Shown: piece after piece, positions 23,534-31,578 of the stretch
Position numbering within the stretch: position 1 is the first letter of the stretch
Layout of the letters: the number at the start of each line of letters is the position of its first letter
Notes under the pieces: generated by a model
The model's database searches: none
The model's input: only the letters and a program-made list of their open reading frames with translations
What the model was told of the DNA's origin: nothing
Position numbers and translations under genes: made by a program
NCBI GenBank assembly: GCA_025355505.1
Contig: JANXZM010000027.1
Coordinates: 1-35,769, forward strand
DNA from: Acidobacteriaceae bacterium
GTDB taxonomy: Bacteria; Acidobacteriota; Terriglobia; Terriglobales; Acidobacteriaceae
Length of the DNA stretch: 35,769 nucleotides
Direction: 5' to 3'

Positions 23534-25567
23534 ATGAGTAAAAAGTTTTACATCACGACCCCCATTTACTACGTCAATGCGCGTCCGCATATTGGACACG
23601 CATACACCACCATTGCCTGCGACACCATCGCGCGGCGGCACCGCATGCTGGGAAATGACACCTGGTTCCTGACCGGCACCGACGAACACGGTCAAAAAAT
23701 CGAGCGTGCCGCCCAGGCTGCGAACAAAACACCGCAGCAGTTCACCGATGAAATCTCCGCGGAATTCCGTGCGCTCTGGGAGCGCATGGGCTTGACGCAC
23801 GACGATTTCATTCGCACCACCTCCCCGCGGCACCAACTGGGCGTGCAAGCGTTGTGGCGCAAGATCCGCGATAACGGATACATCTACAAGGGGACCTACA
23901 CCGGTCAATACTGTGTTTCCGATGAGCTTTACGTGGATGCGGTCGGGCCGGGCGCTCTCTGTCCGGATTGCGGCCGCCCGACGGAAACCGTCCACGAAGA
24001 AAATTACTACTTCAAGCTCTCGGCGTTTCAGGATCAACTGATTCGCCTTTACACCGAGCAGCCCGATTTCATTCGCCCCGAAACGCGGCGCAATGAAGTG
24101 CTCTCGTTCGTGCGCGGCGGCCTGCGCGATCTTTCCATCAGCCGCTCGACTTTCTCCTGGGGCATCCCCGTACCGGATGATCCCAAGCACGTGATCTACG
24201 TCTGGCTCGACGCGCTGGCGAACTACATCACCGCGCTCGGCTATGGATCAAACGATACGAGTAAGTTCGACAAATACTGGCCCGCCGACGTGCACATGAT
24301 CGGCAAAGAGATTGTGCGCTTCCATTGCGTTTACTGGCCGGCGTTCCTGCTCGCCGCCGGGTTGCCGTTGCCCACGAGCATCACGGCGCACGGCTGGCTG
24401 CTGTTTGAAGAAAGCAAAATGTCGAAGTCGCGCGGTAATATCGTGCGCGCAGAAACCATCGTCGAGGTGCTCGGCGCCGACGCTCTCCGATACTTCCTGC
24501 TGCGGGAAGTCGTCTTTGGGCAGGATGGATCGTTTAGTTTCGATGCGCTGGTGCAGCGGTATAACTCCGATTTGGCGAACGGTCTCGGTAACCTGGCCAG
24601 CCGTACTCTCACCATGATCACGCGCTATTTCAAAGGAGAAGTGCCCTACCCTTCGCAGACCGCACACACTCCGGCGGACGCCGCGATTGCGGATGCGGCA
24701 AGCAAAACGATCGCCGACTGCGGCACATTGTTTGACCAGTACCAGTTCTCGCGGGTGCTCGAAACCGCCTGGGGACTGGTCAGTGCCGTGGACAAGTACA
24801 TCGTCGAGAACGAGCCCTGGGCTCTGGATGAAAAGAAAGACGAAGAGAGCCGCGCGCGCCTGGCAACCGTGCTCTACACCAGCGCTGAAGCTCTGCGGAT
24901 TGTAACGGCGCTAGCACATCCGGTGATGCCCGACGCCACCGCGAAAATCTGGGTTCAGATGGGCCTCGGAGACATCAAGAAGTTTGACCTGACGCAATTG
25001 CAATGGGGACAGCTGCCTCTCGGCACAAAGTTAGGCGAGGTGCAAGCCGTGTTTCCGCGAGCAGACAAATCGGCAGTAGAGAGGATGCAGAAAATGGAAG
25101 AACAAAAAGATAGTGGAGCGACGGGCGTCCCGCCCGAACAGCCGAGCGAAGCTCGGCAGCCCGCCGCGATGCCGGCCGGCCAGACGGCGCCGGCCAAGCC
25201 GGAAGCGTCCGCAGCCAAGCCTGCCGCCATAATTCCGGAGGGCAAGATCAGCATCGACGACTTCGCAAAGATAGAATTGCGCGTCGGGCAGGTGAAGACT
25301 GCGGAACGCGTAAAGGGCGCCGACAAATTACTGCGCCTGGAAGTCGATCTCGGAACCGAAGTGCGCCAACTAGTGGCCGGAATTGCCGAAGCTTATGAGC
25401 CGGAAGCACTCATCGGACGCAAGGTCGTAGTCGTGGTAAACCTCGCACCCCGCAAGCTCCGCGGACTGGAATCAAACGGCATGATCGTCGCCGCCTCACC
25501 GGAAGGTGGCAAGCCGGTGCTGGCTAGCTTTCTAGAAGACGTACCGGTCGGCACGCGGCTGAAGTGA
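23534..25567 (+). CDS. metG: Methionyl-tRNA synthetase with C-terminal tRNA-binding domain
   Basis: Charges initiator and elongator tRNA-Met. The 677-residue class I enzyme starts at the ATG at 23534 and has the HIGH motif in ARPHIGHAYTT (20-23), a reduced zinc site (CPDCGRP near 145), KMSKS near 295 and an anticodon-binding helical domain (about 370-510). A C-terminal EMAP-II-like tRNA-binding domain (about 575-677, starting IDDFAKIELRVGQV) aids dimerisation and tRNA binding. The Pro/Ala-rich linker (about 525-570) is partly encoded by two palindromes at 25122-25157. tatD follows on the same strand after a hairpin-containing gap. Confidence 0.96.
   Translation: MSKKFYITTPIYYVNARPHIGHAYTTIACDTIARRHRMLGNDTWFLTGTDEHGQKIERAAQAANKTPQQFTDEISAEFRALWERMGLTHDDFIRTTSPRHQLGVQALWRKIRDNGYIYKGTYTGQYCVSDELYVDAVGPGALCPDCGRPTETVHEENYYFKLSAFQDQLIRLYTEQPDFIRPETRRNEVLSFVRGGLRDLSISRSTFSWGIPVPDDPKHVIYVWLDALANYITALGYGSNDTSKFDKYWPADVHMIGKEIVRFHCVYWPAFLLAAGLPLPTSITAHGWLLFEESKMSKSRGNIVRAETIVEVLGADALRYFLLREVVFGQDGSFSFDALVQRYNSDLANGLGNLASRTLTMITRYFKGEVPYPSQTAHTPADAAIADAASKTIADCGTLFDQYQFSRVLETAWGLVSAVDKYIVENEPWALDEKKDEESRARLATVLYTSAEALRIVTALAHPVMPDATAKIWVQMGLGDIKKFDLTQLQWGQLPLGTKLGEVQAVFPRADKSAVERMQKMEEQKDSGATGVPPEQPSEARQPAAMPAGQTAPAKPEASAAKPAAIIPEGKISIDDFAKIELRVGQVKTAERVKGADKLLRLEVDLGTEVRQLVAGIAEAYEPEALIGRKVVVVVNLAPRKLRGLESNGMIVAASPEGGKPVLASFLEDVPVGTRLK
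25122..25157. repeat. Two palindromes in the metG linker
   Basis: CGGGCG-TCC-CGCCCG (25122-25136) and GCCGAGC-GAA-GCTCGGC (25141-25157) are perfect hairpins inside the coding sequence, in the low-complexity linker. The first resembles the hairpins at 15949-15983 and 25594-25609. Confidence 0.75.
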
Positions 25568-25593
25568 CGCTGCCGAACTTCGCTCGACTTGCG

Positions 25594-25609
25594 CGGGCGA
25601 GGCCGCCCG
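25594..25609. repeat. Hairpin after metG
   Basis: CGGGCG (25594-25599), AGGC, CGCCCG (25604-25609). No T run follows. Likely another copy of the GGGCG-type palindrome rather than a true terminator. Confidence 0.55.
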
Positions 25610-25634
25610 TCCCTACACCATCTTGCTAACACCC

Positions 25635-26477
25635 ATGTTCATCGACTCTCACGCCCATCTCGAAGGCAAGCGTTACGACAGCGATCGCGAAGAAGTATTG
25701 GCGCGTGCAAAACAGAACGGGATCGAAGCCTATCTCGCCATCGGAAACGGCGACGGACCTGACACAGCCGACTGCGGGATTCAGTTGGCTGAAAAATACG
25801 ACGGGAAACCGGAATATCCTCGAATCTGGGCGAGCGTGGGAATTCATCCTCATGAAGCAAACCTTGCGAACGAAGCGGCTGATGCCAAAATGTTGCAATG
25901 GGCCCGGCATCCCCGTGTGATCGCCTGGGGAGAAATCGGCCTGGACTATTTCTACGACCATTCGCCCCGAGAAATGCAGCGGACGGTTTTCCTGAAACAG
26001 ATGGAACTGGCGCGGACGGCGAAGTTGCCCATCATCATTCATTGCCGCCCATCCGACAATAGCGAGAACGCATGGGATGACTGCCTGGCGCTGATCGCCG
26101 AGCACTGGAGCGCCAGCGGATTGGGCGGCATTCTGCACTGCTTCACCGGAAGCGTCGAACATGCGCGACGCGCGCTGGATATGGGTTTCATGATTTCTTT
26201 TGCCGGCAACATCACCTTTCCCAAGGCGCAGACCATTCGGGACGCGGCGCAAATGGTTCCGCTTGACCGCATGCTGATCGAAACCGACTCGCCTTACCTG
26301 GCGCCGATTCCGTATCGCGGCCAGCGCAACGAACCGGCATTTGTGAGGGAAGTGGCCCGCCAGATCGGCGAACTGCGCGGCTTGCCCGCGGAAGAGATCG
26401 GCTCGCGCACCGCGCAGAATTTCTGGAAATTCTTTGGACTTAAGCTGGAAACTCCACATCTCGAAACCCGCGCATAG
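25635..26477 (+). CDS. tatD: TatD-family metal-dependent hydrolase
   Basis: Predicted Mg-dependent DNase/hydrolase of the TatD family. The 280-residue TIM-barrel protein begins MFIDSHAHL (metal-binding HxH) and has GEIGLDYFYD (Glu ligand), IIHCRP and LHCFTGS (His ligands) and ETDSPYLAP (Asp ligand); all ligands are present. The ATG at 25635 is preferred over the frame opening at 25623 because the family starts here. It follows metG, a very common bacterial pairing, which supports both calls. Confidence 0.94.
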   Translation: MFIDSHAHLEGKRYDSDREEVLARAKQNGIEAYLAIGNGDGPDTADCGIQLAEKYDGKPEYPRIWASVGIHPHEANLANEAADAKMLQWARHPRVIAWGEIGLDYFYDHSPREMQRTVFLKQMELARTAKLPIIIHCRPSDNSENAWDDCLALIAEHWSASGLGGILHCFTGSVEHARRALDMGFMISFAGNITFPKAQTIRDAAQMVPLDRMLIETDSPYLAPIPYRGQRNEPAFVREVARQIGELRGLPAEEIGSRTAQNFWKFFGLKLETPHLETRA

Positions 26478-26639
26478 CGAACCTTCGCAGATAATGCCTC
26501 TTCTGTTACCCTCATGGGTACATGTTTGGGGTGTGCGATCCGTGGGACTCTGCATTTCGATCGAGCATCCCTCAGCATGACCCTCTGGAGATTTAGAAGG
26601 CCGTCATTTTTTTGACAGCGGCTTTGACAGTGACATCCC
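26478..26639. other. Short gap before yajQ
   Basis: 162 bases. GTTACCC-TCAT-GGGTAC near 26507-26522 is a small hairpin, and CCGTCA followed by T7 and TGACAGCGG near 26604-26624 is another imperfect one. A promoter for the yajQ-prenyl synthase pair is expected but was not identified. Confidence 0.35.
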
Positions 26640-27137
26640 ATGCCCGATAACAGTTTCGATATCGTCAGCAAGATCGACCTCGCGGAAGTTGCCAACGCCA
26701 TCCAGCAGGCGATGAAAGAAGTTAGCACGCGCTTCGACTTGAAGGACTCGAAGTCACAGATTGCGATGGAAGGAACCGACGCGATCCTGCTTCACTCCGC
26801 CGATGAATTCAAGATGAAGGCAGTGAACGACGTTTTCCAGACGAAGCTGGTGAAACGCGGCGTACCGCTGAAAGGCTTGACCTACGGCCCGCTGGAGCCG
26901 TCCGCCGCAAGCTCGGTGAAACAAAAAATCACCCTGCAACAAGGCATCCCGATCGAAAAAGCAAGAGAGATCGTGAAGCTGGTCAAGAATTCAAAGAGAA
27001 AAGCGCAAGCCTCGATTCAGGGCGATGTAGTGCGGATCAGCAGCAAGGACCGCGACACGCTGCAGGAAGTGATCGCGATGGTCAAGCAGCAGGACTTTGG
27101 CATCGACCTGCAGTTCACGAATTACCGGAGCAACTAA
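26640..27137 (+). CDS. yajQ: YajQ-family nucleotide/c-di-GMP-binding protein
   Basis: Small cytoplasmic protein of the YajQ/DUF520 family; in Xanthomonas a member binds c-di-GMP and works with a transcription factor. The 165-residue length and sequence match the family well: FDIVSKIDLAEVANAIQQA at the N-terminus, STRFDLKDSKS, and the second ferredoxin-like half ending in DFGIDLQFTNYR. The prenyl diphosphate synthase starts five bases after the stop, so the two are cotranscribed, although no functional link is known. Confidence 0.95.
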   Translation: MPDNSFDIVSKIDLAEVANAIQQAMKEVSTRFDLKDSKSQIAMEGTDAILLHSADEFKMKAVNDVFQTKLVKRGVPLKGLTYGPLEPSAASSVKQKITLQQGIPIEKAREIVKLVKNSKRKAQASIQGDVVRISSKDRDTLQEVIAMVKQQDFGIDLQFTNYRSN

Positions 27138-27142
27138 AACAA

Positions 27143-28132
27143 TTGAGTACGACGACGTCCATCAACGGGAAAGAAATATTTGACCTTCTGCGTGACGACA
27201 TTGTCGCGATCGAAGAACAATTCGGACGCGACACGGTCTCCAATGTTGCGGCGATTACGGAGATTGGCGAGTACCTGCGCGTCGGCGGGGGCAAGCGAAT
27301 CCGCCCCGCGCTGTTGCTGCTCTCCGCCAAACTTTTCGGCTACAAGGGCAAGGGCGCGGTAAAGCTCGCTTCCGTCGTCGAGATCATCCACACCGCAACG
27401 CTCGTCCACGACGACATCATCGACGAGGCCCAGGTCCGCCGCGGCCGTCCCGCCGCCAACACGCAGTGGGGCAACTCGATGTGCGTGCTGGCCGGCGATT
27501 GGCTTTACATGCAGGCATTCAAGATCGCGGTGCAGGAGCGCAATTTCCGCATAGTGGACGTGCTGATCGAAGTGACCCAGCAGATGGTCGAAGGCGAACT
27601 ACTCCAGATGGAGAAACTCGGCAAGCTGATCTCTCTGCAGGAGCATCTCGATCTGATCGATCGCAAGACGGCGTGCCTGTTCTCGGTGTGCATGCGAGCC
27701 GGCGGCATCCTGGGCGGCGCCACTGAGCAAGAGGAAGAACGCCTTAGTCAGTACGGACGCGATCTTGGTTTAGCCTTCCAAATCGTGGACGATGTGCTCG
27801 ACCTCACGGCTTCAGAGAGTGTGCTGGGCAAGCCCGTTGCCAGCGACCTGCGTGAAGGTAAAGCCACCATGTCTGTCATTCATGCTCTGGAGCGCTGCAC
27901 CGCCGCCGAGCGCCACCATATCGAGACCATCCTGCACGACCGCGCGTTCAACGGCGTCACCCATGCCGACATCCTGACCATTCTCAACCGTTATGGTTCT
28001 CTCGAATTCGCCTCCAAAGAGGCGGCCCGCTACGCCGAATCCGCACGCCAAGCCATCTGCACCTTCCCAGACTCGGAGATTAAACGCGCGCTGTTGTGGG
28101 CGCCGGAGTTCGTGGTGGCAAGAGAAAAGTAG
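27143..28132 (+). CDS. ispB: Trans-polyprenyl diphosphate synthase (long chain)
   Basis: Elongates farnesyl-type diphosphates with isopentenyl diphosphate to the side chain of menaquinone or ubiquinone. The 329-residue protein has GGGKRIRPAL, the first Asp-rich motif DDIID near 93-97, LAGDWLY, and the second motif QIVDDVLDLT near 213-222. A medium-to-long product is suggested by family resemblance to IspB/HepT; chain length cannot be read with confidence. The start is a TTG at 27143 with GGAG 12 bases upstream. It follows yajQ closely. Confidence 0.92.
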   Translation: MSTTTSINGKEIFDLLRDDIVAIEEQFGRDTVSNVAAITEIGEYLRVGGGKRIRPALLLLSAKLFGYKGKGAVKLASVVEIIHTATLVHDDIIDEAQVRRGRPAANTQWGNSMCVLAGDWLYMQAFKIAVQERNFRIVDVLIEVTQQMVEGELLQMEKLGKLISLQEHLDLIDRKTACLFSVCMRAGGILGGATEQEEERLSQYGRDLGLAFQIVDDVLDLTASESVLGKPVASDLREGKATMSVIHALERCTAAERHHIETILHDRAFNGVTHADILTILNRYGSLEFASKEAARYAESARQAICTFPDSEIKRALLWAPEFVVAREK

Positions 28133-28149
28133 CGTCCGGCCAACAAGCG

Positions 28150-28215
28150 TTTCCTTCGTCTTACTTAGTACGTGACTTAGTGCCCTTCGTGGTTGCTTTA
28201 TGCCCTTCGTACCCG
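28150..28215. repeat. Dispersed repeat copy after the prenyl synthase gene
   Basis: TGCCCTTCGT occurs at 28181-28190 and 28201-28210, and ACTTAGT occurs twice around ACGTG at 28163-28181. The reverse strand reads as the ACCACGAAGGGCACTAAG style also visible at 9025-9055. Confidence 0.5.
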
Positions 28216-28228
28216 AGTAAAACTGTCG

Positions 28229-28639
28229 CTAGCCCTTCACCGCAATCCCCAGCATCTCAAAACGTCCCTTCATCAGAAGAGTGCCCGATCCCAGAAACGC
28301 GCGGGCGGGAAACTCCCGCGAGAACAGCTTCACGTAGGCAGCGTTGAACCGTTGCCACAAAGAAACATCCGGCGAATAGACCTGCACTCATACCAGGTCG
28401 TCCATTGCCATGCCAGCTTCGCGGAGAACAGACTGGAAGCCGCCAAATAAAAAATCGATCTCGGCATCAATACTCTCTGGCGCGTTGCCAGTCGCCGGGT
28501 CGAGGCCGATCCGTCCGGAGATGTACAGAGTATTGCCCACCAGCACGGCGTCGCTGAAAGGAAGACCGGCGGGACGATTTGGAAGATTGATGTAGCGCCG
28601 GATCGAGGCTGGCAAAAGTTTCTCCTGAAGTCGTATCAC
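28229..28639 (-). pseudogene. RidA-family gene interrupted by one in-frame TGA
   Basis: RidA proteins hydrolyse reactive enamine/imine intermediates. The minus-strand frame reads as a nearly complete RidA-like protein: NTLYISGRIGLDPATGN, FLFGGFQSVLREAGMAMDDL, then TGA at 28390-28388, then without frame change VQVYSPDVSLWQRFNAAYVK and EFPARAFLGSGTLL to a TAG at 28231-28229. The total of about 128-136 codons is a normal length. Everything but the single TGA looks conserved, including the C-terminal FPARAF segment. A TTG at 28615 preceded by AGGAG is the best start; a GTG at 28639 also fits. A nonsense mutation, sequencing error or UGA recoding are possible. Confidence 0.8.
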
Positions 28640-28722
28640 TTTAGCAGGAGTTGTTTCGCCAAGGTCAACCGGACTGGCGCCATTGCGGGATTGTTATACT
28701 GAACAAGCTCCTTCGATCCACA

Positions 28723-29694
28723 ATGACCAACTTGCTCTCGTCGCTTTCGCACCATGGCTACCTGCTCTTAGGGTTGGTCTGCTTCGCGGAGGCGGTCGGC
28801 CTTCCGTTACCCGCCGCGCTCGCCATCCTCACCGCCGGCGCGGTCGCTGCCTACGGAGATCTGCATCTCTATCTCGTGTTCGGCATCGGCACACTGGCGA
28901 TGGTCAGCGGCGATGTCATTCTCTACTTCATGGGCCGAATCAGCGGATGGGCCTTGTTGGGCCTCCTGTGCCGCCTTTCGGCGAATCCGGAAACCTGCAT
29001 TCTGCGATCGGCGGAATATTTCTACCGGCGCGGCAAGCAGACACTGCTTTTTGCCAAGTTCATTCCGGGCATCAACACCATGTCTCCGCCGCTAGCCGGA
29101 AGCATGAAAATGCGTCTCGGCGATTTCCTGATTTACGATGCCCTCGGAGCAATTTTCTACGTGGGCGCATACTCGCTCGCGGGATACCTCTTCAGCGACG
29201 CGCTGCGCGCCATCACGCGCGGACTGCACTCCGCTGGCTTTGCCGCTGAGGTCATCTTCGCCATCGGACTCGCAGCCTACGCTCTCTACCGCATCTGGGT
29301 TTACCGCAAATACCGTCTGCTCGACGTGATTCCTCGCATACCTGCAGAGGAACTAGCCCGAAGACTAGCCTCCGATGCAGTGAAGAACATGCTGATCGCC
29401 GATGTCCGCAGCCACGGCTACTACGATGCCGACTCCGAACGCATTGCGGGATCGATCCGCATTGAACCCAACAACCTCATTGAAGAAGTCAAGCACCTGC
29501 CCAAGGGGCAAGAAATTTATCTCTACTGTACTTGACAACGCGAAGCCACGAGCGCCCGGGTGGCGCACCAATTACAGGATCTCGGATTCAAAGTGTTCGT
29601 CATCGCCGGGGGTCTGCGTGCCTGGCGCAAGGCTGGACACCCCGTCGAACAAGTTCCACACGACGATCTGGTCAAACTACCAACTTTCACCTAG
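28723..29694 (+). CDS. DedA-rhodanese fusion with in-frame TGA at the expected catalytic Cys (possible selenoprotein)
   Basis: Start ATG at 28723. The N-terminal 200 residues form a DedA/SNARE-associated membrane domain (EAVGLPLPAALAILTAGAVA, FAKFIPGINTMSPPLAGSM), a family of lipid or proton-linked transporters. A rhodanese domain begins near 215 (LIADVRSHGYYDADSERIAG) and reaches EIYLYCT, where TGA occurs at 29533-29535 (codon 271). The frame then continues QREATSARVAHQLQDLGFKV, VIAGGLRAWRKAGHPVE and ends at TAG (29692-29694), giving 323 residues. The TGA is six positions before the conserved Ser, as is the catalytic Cys in CxxGxRS. Either Sec is inserted or the gene is cut to a DedA protein with half a rhodanese. 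Related DedA-rhodanese proteins carry YCTC here, from memory. Confidence 0.8.
29552..29566 (+). promoter_or_regulatory. SECIS-like hairpin downstream of the TGA
   Basis: GCGCC (29552-29556) pairs with GGCGC (29562-29566) around a CGGGT loop, with the loop 21 bases after the TGA and a G in its second position, as in bacterial SECIS elements. An alternative stem is GCCAC (29545-29549) with GTGGC (29560-29564). GC-rich coding DNA often gives such stems, so this is weak evidence. Confidence 0.3.
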
Positions 29695-29880
29695 AGGGAA
29701 ACTCTGGTCAAGTTGGTTCCCGGGCAGCTTTGAATGGGCATGACTTCAGCCCATGCCGTTAGAACCCGCCACACAAGCGGCTTTAGCCGCCGAGGGTCGC
29801 CCCTTCCGAGCATCCAGTCTTGCCCACCTGGACTGAATCAGACAATCCCTAGCTGAAGTTCACCGCTCCCCGAAACCGCC
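29695..29880. other. Gap with REP-like hairpins
   Basis: 186 bases between convergent genes. It contains GGCATG...CATGCC (29737-29757, with CTTCAG in the middle) and GCGGC-TTTA-GCCGC (29777-29790). No T-run terminator and no gene. Confidence 0.45.
29777..29790. repeat. REP-like hairpin with TTTA loop
   Basis: GCGGC (29777-29781), TTTA, GCCGC (29786-29790), the same design as the two hairpins before metG. Confidence 0.7.
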
Positions 29881-31578
29881 TTATTTGCGCTTCTTCTTGG
29901 CCCCGGCCTTCGCCTTCGCTTTAGCAGCTGGCTTCGTAGGCTTGGCTGGCTTACTCGGCTTCTTGATCGCAGGAGCCTTGGTTGGCTTGCTCACCTTGGC
30001 CGCCACAGCAGGCTTCGCTGGCAGTGCCTTTGCAACCGCCACCGGCTTTGCTGGCACCGCAGGCTTCGCTGGCAGTGCCTTTGCAGCCGCCACCGGCTTT
30101 GCTGGCACCGCAGGCTTCGTCGCTGCGGCGAACTTGTCTTTGATCGGGACGACCGGCGCTGCTGGAGCTGCCGCTACTTTTCCCTTGCCCTTAGCGCCCG
30201 GCTTGCCGATCGCCACTGCCGGAGGAGCAACAACAGCAGCGACGGCAGCAGCCTTAGCTCCTCTGCCCCGCTTGGCGGATGGAGGTGGTGGTGGTGGTGG
30301 TGGTGGCGGCGCCAGCGGCTTCAGAAACTTCAGTGTCTCCGTCCGCGAACGCAGCTTGCCATCCAACAAAAGCAAGAAAACATCGTTCGCGATCTTGGGA
30401 TACGTCGGCATCTGCGGCGTGATGCGAAGTTCCGTCATCTCCGGCAACGGAATCTTCTGCTGCACCTGCCGCCACTTGGTGAAGAAATTCTTGATCTTCT
30501 GCGTCACCGCCTGCTTCCGCGCCGTGATCGCCAGAAACAGAATCATCTCGGGACGCGCCGACGACAGCAATTGCCACGTCCGCGAAGGCGTCGCCGCTTC
30601 CTTACCCGATAAGCGTTTGGCGAGGCTGTGCGCGTTCGAATCCAGATCCTTCCACGCCTCGACCAGATCCTTGCGAGGAATCGCCCGGCGCAAATCCGAA
30701 ATATCCTTGTCGCCCAGCCGCTCGGTAAGAAAATGCAGCACCGCCGGCGCCACCTCCGGCGTGTAGCCAAGCTCGTTCATTTGCTGTCGGGTCTTCATCA
30801 GCCCGCCCAATCCGGCCGTGTCCACTTTGGCTACGCTCCAGCGCGGATTCAACACCTTCAGCCATCCCTCTTTTTCGTACGCCTTCAGAACCCCGTGCGC
30901 ATCGTCCTCATACGCCAGTTGTTCGATCTCGTGTCCAATGCTCGAACTGCGGATATGCTCGATATAGTTATTTTCTTTTCCCGATTCATAGCGCGCCTGC
31001 GTCCGCTCTTCAAGCGGCCAATGGAAGCGCGTGCTAAAGCGCGTGGCCCGAATCATCCGCGACGGATCCTCCAGAAACGCGTAGTTATGCAACACGCGGA
31101 TCACTTTGGCTTCGATGTCGGCTACCCCGTTGAACGGATCCATCAACAAGCCGCGCGACCCTTCGTTCAGCGACAGGGCCATGGCGTTTACGGTAAAATC
31201 GCGCCGGCGAAGATCCTCAATAATTGTAGCCGGGGCCATCTGCGGAGCTTTGCCAGGCTTGTCGTAGCGCTCCGACCGCGCCATCCCAATCTCAACCCGC
31301 ACGCCCCCAGGCAGCGTCAGCAGCAAGCTCCGCGTTTCGGCGTCGGCGCCACCAACCACCGCGCCCGCGCGCTCCAAATCTTTCTGCAATTTAAGCGCGT
31401 TGCCCTGAACCGTGAAATCCAGATCGCGGATAGGGAAACCCGTAATGATGTCGCGGATAGCGCCACCAGTAAGATATAGGTTCATCCCAGCCGCCTTGGC
31501 GGTGTCTAGGACGAGCGTGACTGCCTTCTGTTGATCCGGCGTGAGCCGGGTTTCCAGCGTGTATATGTAATCGGCCAT
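29881..31578 (-). CDS. tRNA nucleotidyltransferase/poly(A) polymerase family protein with Lys/Pro/Ala tail
   Basis: Class II nucleotidyltransferase, most likely CCA-adding or a related enzyme. The 565-residue protein has the catalytic signature LTGGAIRD (GG at 38-39, RD at 42-43) followed by RDLDFTV (Asp52, Asp54), then RRRDFTVNAMA and RMIRATRFSTRF, typical of the family. The head and neck end near 420. From about 422 there is a run of ten Pro and then about 130 residues of Ala/Lys/Pro/Val (KPAVPAKPVAAAKALPA repeats, ending AKAGAKKKRK), like histone H1 or AlgP tails. The start ATG is at 31576-31578. Whether it adds CCA, part of it, or poly(A) cannot be told from sequence. Confidence 0.9.
   Translation of the reverse strand: MADYIYTLETRLTPDQQKAVTLVLDTAKAAGMNLYLTGGAIRDIITGFPIRDLDFTVQGNALKLQKDLERAGAVVGGADAETRSLLLTLPGGVRVEIGMARSERYDKPGKAPQMAPATIIEDLRRRDFTVNAMALSLNEGSRGLLMDPFNGVADIEAKVIRVLHNYAFLEDPSRMIRATRFSTRFHWPLEERTQARYESGKENNYIEHIRSSSIGHEIEQLAYEDDAHGVLKAYEKEGWLKVLNPRWSVAKVDTAGLGGLMKTRQQMNELGYTPEVAPAVLHFLTERLGDKDISDLRRAIPRKDLVEAWKDLDSNAHSLAKRLSGKEAATPSRTWQLLSSARPEMILFLAITARKQAVTQKIKNFFTKWRQVQQKIPLPEMTELRITPQMPTYPKIANDVFLLLLDGKLRSRTETLKFLKPLAPPPPPPPPPPSAKRGRGAKAAAVAAVVAPPAVAIGKPGAKGKGKVAAAPAAPVVPIKDKFAAATKPAVPAKPVAAAKALPAKPAVPAKPVAVAKALPAKPAVAAKVSKPTKAPAIKKPSKPAKPTKPAAKAKAKAGAKKKRK
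30008..30119. repeat. 51-base tandem repeat coding for the basic tail
   Basis: GCAGGCTTCG recurs at 30008, 30059 and 30110, giving two nearly identical 51-base units (17 codons) and the start of a third. A separate GGT microsatellite at about 30284-30306 encodes the Pro run. Confidence 0.85.

Noticed and set aside
30008-30119. CRISPR-like repeat array
   Set aside because: The 51-base repeats are direct tandem units without spacers and encode the protein tail.
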